64,000 nucleotides of DNA from Solen grandis (Eukaryota > Mollusca > Bivalvia > Adapedonta > Solenidae). Below the pieces are notes generated by a model that had not been told where the DNA came from, made no database searches, and saw only the letters and a program-made list of their open reading frames with translations. Below are positions 58,434 through 64,000 of the stretch, one piece after another (positions within the stretch are counted from its first letter, which is position 1; each line of letters begins with the position of its first letter). The position numbers and the translations under genes were made by a program. The stretch is taken from contig CM037781.1 in NCBI GenBank assembly GCA_021229015.1, positions 35,880,759 through 35,944,758 on the forward strand. The letters are read 5' to 3'.

Positions 58434-59440
58434 TATTTCGACGTTTATACATTGATATCCATACACACATGTGTATACATATTTCTACTCACACACGTAC
58501 GTGCACATACATATACAAAGTTCACAAGAATACGTGAATACATACTAACATGAATACAAACGCAGATGTATATACTACATAAATACAATGAATTTCTTGT
58601 ATTTCCTTGAAAATCGAATCATACAAAAGGTCAGTTCAGATCAAAGCACACAGACCTATTGAAGGAAATAATGAATAGTTAGTAACCTATCTATATATGT
58701 TTTGTTTAAATTGACGTGAGGGAGCTGTTTCGGAAATGAGTTTAAAGGATAAAATCCTTTGTATTTATAAATATATTGAACCCTTCAAAATAAATACAAT
58801 GGATAATTTGCAGTTTTATGGGAAATGAAGCAAAGTTCGAAAAAAAAAAGAAGAAATTAATGAATAACTTAATCTTGCAATTAACATGCACTACAACAAT
58901 TTTCATTTTGAATCACTGAAATGGTGTAAGATGGTGTGATTTTATCAATCAATCTGTCCTTATTCATTTTATGTGCGCAATGCAGTATTATTGATAAATA
59001 ATGCGTTTTATGCTTTTAGATGGTATAATAAGAATTAAGCATAGGTAATATGTTTGTATTCACCCTGTACCTGATGTACTTTGGTTTCACCTTGTACCTG
59101 ATGTAAAACTGGATTTGAGATTAAGGATTTTATTTGGCATAATATTAATATTTTATTTACATCCAAATGTTAAAGTAGTCTCACAATCTTTATTACGTGA
59201 TGTATTAATTCAATAAATTATAAATAAAGATGTTATTTACAAAGCATTTTGGGTTGGCGCGGGTTAGACATTATACTAGATTCTTTTGTTTGATTCGAGC
59301 TGCAGCACATATTTTCGGAAGATAATTTATTTCAAACCCACCGCCTCTCCTTGCTCCTACCAGGCCCGGATATATTTGATTTGCATTTCGTTAGTATTGA
59401 TGGTTAAAATTATCTGCTTATTTGACGGCCTTTGGTGATA
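58434..59440. other. No gene seen
   Basis: AT-rich. A loosely repetitive ACATAC-type stretch lies near 58450-58560. Nothing else recognised. Confidence 0.4.
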
Positions 59441-59446
59441 TGCCGT

Positions 59447-59690
59447 TTATTTTTGTGTTCGCCACCTTATTTTGCATATAAAAGGTGATCATATTTACTC
59501 TTCTTGGTATGTTCGATTTTATTGCATATTTTGTGTTCGCCACCTTATTTGCATATAAAAAGTGATCATATTTACTCTTCTTTGTATGTTCCATTATATT
59601 GCATATTTTGGGTTCGCCACCTTATTTGCATATGAAAGGTGATCATATTTACTTACTCTTCTATGTATGTTCGATTTTATAAATCTAGTC
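59447..59690 (+). repeat. Tandem repeat, three units of about 77 bp
   Basis: GCCACCTTATTTGCATATAA starts units at 59461, 59539 and 59616, each followed by GGTGATCATATTTACTC and TATGTTCGATTTTAT. Units are highly similar. Confidence 0.9.
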
Positions 59691-62602
59691 TATGGTGATC
59701 TAATTTTATGTATCTAGTCTCTGACTCCTTTCATACATGTCATAAAGTTTGTGATTATAAATGCACATTTTCATGTAGATTGAACGTCATTTTAATAAAA
59801 TGACAAATTATCATCTAGTCATGTCTTCACGGTATTTATTTAAATCCTATGCAAACTTAATCGACCTGCGGAAAATGTGAACTAGACCTTATATTACGCA
59901 CTCCATGTGGGAAGCATAAACATCTTTTTATAGCAGACTTATTATTTCTGTAAAGTCTACGTTTTCGTTTAATAAATTTAGGTAGACACACACATTTTTG
60001 TGCCCTTGATCTTAGCATAAGCGACTGCCAGGAACAAGAGTGCAATAAACTGCCAATACCAATTGTATCAGTATGTGAGAAAATCGAAGGTAAAATGCTC
60101 AATAACTTGTTAAGTGTGTGCTCACTTTCTGTTACAGATTCCAACAGTATACGCAGTATAAGTGCATCAGTGTATCAGACTTAGTGTCCAACTGCTGGTA
60201 CATTTAATGATAGTATAAGAGCATGGAAGCATGTGCTATCTGTGTTTACCGTTACTAGTATTACGTGTGAATATATTTTTGTGCGTGACACACATTAGTA
60301 TTGTTGTAGTTAAAAGACTCAATTGTGAACATTGGTAGAGTCACTAATAATAAAGGCAACTGTAGCATCATGTGCGCAACACGTGAAGTCTCACAAGGAT
60401 AGTCATAAGCAAATTAGGGAACATTAATCGTGAAAAAATTATTCTAATAAATGTTCTAATAAAACATTAATGTACGTTTTGTTCAAAACCTTTTACAAGT
60501 ATTAAAACAAAATTAAATTCAGTCTGCCCATTTCCGTTATCTTGCTTCGATTCACTGCCTGCATGATAGTAATTCTAGACAATCGTTCTGTAAATGTTCT
60601 GTAGCAGGAATGAAAATTTTAATTACATGGTACAATAATAATTGAATTATTCTTACAAATAAAACTTTACCAAACACAGCACAGATTTGCTATTCAATCA
60701 ATTACGTTGATTGTGTCAAAGAACTCAATCCATAGAATTTAAATTGAAATCATCCGTTCATTAAATTGCGGCTGGTCAAGGGAAGAATACTAAATAGTTA
60801 CAGTTTTACAGGCTATAGTGTCAAACGGTCATAGCCCATTGATAATAAGATCGGATGGACTCGTTTATATTGATTTCAAGTGACATTAGTACTTCTACCG
60901 GCACAGGGACAACCTGTCTTTGAGCGACTTTCATATCCTGAGCATTAGGTAATGTAAACGGCTTAAGTACGTTGCAGACAAGGGTCGAATTCACTAACTC
61001 CTATGTCCGTCGACCGCCTGTATCGGTCGTTTTATGGTTGAAAATATTCATTTAAACATTTTCGATTGTTTTCTGTATCGTTTTCAAATTCATGATATTC
61101 ATAGGAGTCTGTGTTTACTCTAAATCCGTGTTGTTTATGGCTTAGCTTTATTTGAAGATAATGATCTGCACGGTTCAAATCATAGTATTATATATCTATC
61201 TCCCCTAATTTGTACCTATGAATATTTCCATAGCAAACAGCTTATAAATGCTGAAATTCATTTTCCAATATGACTGGTGAATGAATGCATCTATTTATTC
61301 AAATTGGATATATGCATTTTAAGTGAGTGTACGAGTATTTTAAGTGATTGTATTTAGTCTGTACTTGCTATCCATGTTCCTATATTTTGCATGGATACTT
61401 GCAAACGAGTTTTAATTATACAGTCCTGATCAATGCATTATTTTTGGCATGCTACAGGTAAATCTGGGATACTGGTAGCAATAACCATTAATCAAGGGTA
61501 ATAGATATTACACGTCTAGTAATCATATCAACTATTCTTTAATATATGTAATTACCATACATTTTTTGAAAACTATACATGTAATCTCTTATTTAATTTC
61601 GTAACCTTCCTAAATATATCCATACGTTTTCGTATGCTCATCAACGTTATGAAAATATAAAAAAGAGGAAGTCATTTTCTGATATAATGAGTATGTTTTT
61701 CTGACATGAGTTTTTACAGTGACATGGAAAAATAAAATGGTTGTTATGAAATAAAATTGAAGTTTGTTATAAATAATGATAAGATTAAAGTACATGTATA
61801 TATGTACATTTTAGAGCATGTTGCATGTTCTTGCAAGTAAAGTGTTTCCTTTTATATCTGGGTATAAAACAGGTCGTTACTTCAGCATATATATTATTAA
61901 AATGTGTAACTAAATAGTGCAATTCAGAACGAAATGCTCATATCTTAAAATTTTATCTTAACATATTAAATATTACATGAAATGTTTTGTATTTAATGTA
62001 CGCTGTATGCCCAAAATGTTCGTTTACAAACACTTTGCTCTTTGAAAAAAATAACGTCATAACAGCCACATTTTGTTCAATACATTTTATGTTCATGATT
62101 TACACATCTCTGGGCAAAATTGCAATGGAATATACTACACAGCGAATAGTATAGTCTCTGTATTTGCATGTACAGAAAGTATTAAACATTGCATTAATCG
62201 TTGTCATAACAATCAATGAATTATGGCGCAAAATATAGTACAATCAACGTTTTATAAGCCTGCTTACTGTATAAGTTGACTTCGCCACCTAAAATCTTTA
62301 ACGCATTTGCTCACTTCATGCAATAATAGTGGTCGTCTGCAGAACGCATGTGTAGGTATATTACTTTAGAATCACGACTTCTTTTGATGTAGAAAAACAA
62401 CTGATTATTATCTAATTGTGATTATCTTTGGATAAAACATCAAATAACACTATGATGATACAAGCAGCAAATGGACAGTCGTTGGTGTGTAGTTCACTAG
62501 TGAACAAGTTTCACAAAGCGTTATTGACACAGACGATCTTGTAACAAGAATGTTAACACGTCTGGTATATCAAATATTGCGAATATCGGCGTCATCGCAA
62601 CA
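59691..62602. other. No gene seen
   Basis: A 95-codon minus-strand frame (59857-60144) is rich in Lys/Arg and Ser but starts at TTG and has no recognised motif. The plus strand there is also open for about 60 codons, so neither can be preferred. The remainder is AT-rich without recognised features. Confidence 0.35.
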
Positions 62603-62755
62603 GAAGGACAGCTAGTGATGGAGGACCGTCACATCATTGTTCACCATATTACGCAGCGTTTCGAGGTTAGTAGAAGGAGTGTACATAACATATTAAAACA
62701 GTATCCTGGTATGAACAAGAAATGCACGAAAGAGGTTTCACGACTTTTGACTTAA
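62603..62755 (+). pseudogene. Mariner-like transposase fragment (helix-turn-helix region)
   Basis: An open plus-strand stretch of 50 codons reads EGQLVMEDRHIIVHHITQRF then EVSRRSVHNILKQ, ending at TAA. The pattern MEDRR-TVRHIAQRFEVSRGSVH-IL is the second DNA-binding helix-turn-helix of mariner-type transposases. Codons after it (GMNKK then VSRLLT) fit the linker before the catalytic domain, which is absent. There is no start codon, terminal repeat or DDD catalytic triad. A dead fragment. A longer antisense frame (62667-63071) begins at GTG and is probably chance. Confidence 0.8.
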
Positions 62756-64000
62756 AAGAATAAAATCCGAAGCGGTGGTTCCTCTTACAACTTTTTAGCG
62801 TTATTGTTACGACAACGTCCAATCTCCAAGCAAGCAGAGTCGTCGTTCTTTCCTTCTCAAATTTATTATCTAGTTTCAAAGTGTCAACAACGGTTTGAAT
62901 GACGTCACATTCTCTATTTACAGATTGCGCGAGTCTTGAACCACTTTCTGAGACACGGAAAGAGGTGAATGGAATAAAATGCGCTGCATGTTCAAAAATG
63001 TGTTTGTTTAAGCTATCATTAAACTGTAATGATTGATCGTAAACACGCAATATATTTTGTGTGATATTCACAAAAAGTATGGTGATTGCGAAGATATATT
63101 TCTATAGCGAACGTATGACATGATTTTTATTCTAGAGTATGTGTCGACGAAATCTTTTGACACACATCGAATGTTAAGAATACCTGAAATAATTACGTTA
63201 GTCATTGACAAGTAAGTTTTTCATATCATACTTCTCTGATTGTAGATTTTGTTTTAACAACAAGGCAGTTATTAATTGTTCAATGATGATTCTAATTCAG
63301 TAATTAATTCTAAAATGATATGATTGATCCTTAGACAAGAGAAAATTTTATAAAACGATAGCCCATAAAATTTATAATCTTCCAATAAGTTCATAATTTT
63401 AGTCTTTTGAATAAAAGATAATTTTAGTATTTAAATAAAAGATAATAAGAAAGATCATCCATATTTTATTCTTCAGCAAAATGTTTTCAGAAATAGTTTA
63501 AATACATGTACGTGCCTTTCCTTCAGTTCATTTATTTCTGATTGTCATGTCAGAATACAATTTACATATCTTGCTTCTGATTTCATGTTCTACTTTTAAC
63601 AAATGGATACAGCCACTAAGTTTCGGTACCCTGTGTTTATATGAGCCTACGTATGTTTTTGTTTGTACTATTATAACATAAAGCTTTTATGCTTGTACGT
63701 TTAATTATCATAGTTTGCTTTGTTTGAGAAAATTTTGGTAATATAGTTTGTTAAGACATGCCAATTCCTGAAATAAATATTGATTAAAACATTGCCTTCG
63801 TATTTTGAATTATATTAGAGTGCAGAGAAACATCAACATTTTGGTTGACTGTTCAAATTTCGTATGGGATCCCATAAGCGTAGATGGCTTATTCCATCAG
63901 CTACAAGATAACGGCGAATCTGCACGAAACGTTAATGGTTGCATTGACATTTTTTTAGTAGAAATTAGTAGATTCGATGGTGTATGGTGCTTTACTGCAA
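62756..64000. other. No gene seen
   Basis: AT-rich sequence up to the window end. The antisense 134-codon frame (62667-63071) has no ATG and no recognised domain. Nothing else supported. Confidence 0.35.

Noticed and set aside
59857..60144. 95-codon Lys/Arg-rich minus-strand frame
   Set aside because: Starts at TTG. The opposite strand is also open, and I recognise no domain in either.
62667..63071. 134-codon minus-strand frame
   Set aside because: No ATG, and it runs antisense through the mariner fragment. The plus-strand reading gives a known transposase motif.

Overview
The window is eukaryotic, AT-rich, gene-poor and dominated by repeats. It carries three tRNA-derived SINE families, an APE-type LINE, Tc1/mariner debris, MITE-like hairpins and many short tandem arrays. 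The style of these repeats fits a marine invertebrate, probably a bivalve mollusc; this is an inference from repeat style, not from a host gene. I found no host protein-coding gene, no rRNA and no convincing free-standing tRNA. Everything recognisably coding is mobile-element derived.

Layout. 1-2640: the C-terminus of a Tc1-like transposase, then a degenerate tandem array interrupted by a SINE. 2641-28438: left arm of a very large inverted repeat. 28439-34835: unique spacer holding nested SINEs, an array that grew out of a SINE, and hairpins. 34836-34935: exactly 100 N. 34936-54200: right arm, the reverse complement of the left arm. 54201-54729: a 189-bp tandem repeat running into a second gap of exactly 100 N (54730-54829). 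54830-64000: unique sequence with two decayed reverse-transcriptase fragments, a SINE2 copy and a mariner fragment.

The inverted repeat is the main structure. The arms pair almost base for base (position x pairs with about 56,840 minus x at the outer end and 63,374 minus x at the inner end). The right arm begins at the first base after the N gap and fills nearly the whole contig between the two gaps. This is the pattern expected if the second haplotype of one locus was placed, inverted, beside the first; a real palindrome is the alternative. In either case the arms form a natural comparison that dates insertions. A 4.9-kb LINE with 215-bp target duplications, a 1.5-kb tandem-repeat element and a 5'-truncated SINE are in the left arm only. 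An insertion of about 100 bp is in the right arm only. All other elements are shared and therefore older.

The LINE (22974-27910) is nearly complete: a coiled-coil ORF1, then an endonuclease/reverse-transcriptase ORF2 in the same frame after a single UAG, and a (GTTCT)4 tail. ORF2 is broken by stops and frameshifts. Older LINE fragments occur at 12210-12675 (mirrored at 45622-46087), 55187-55540 and 57850-58040.
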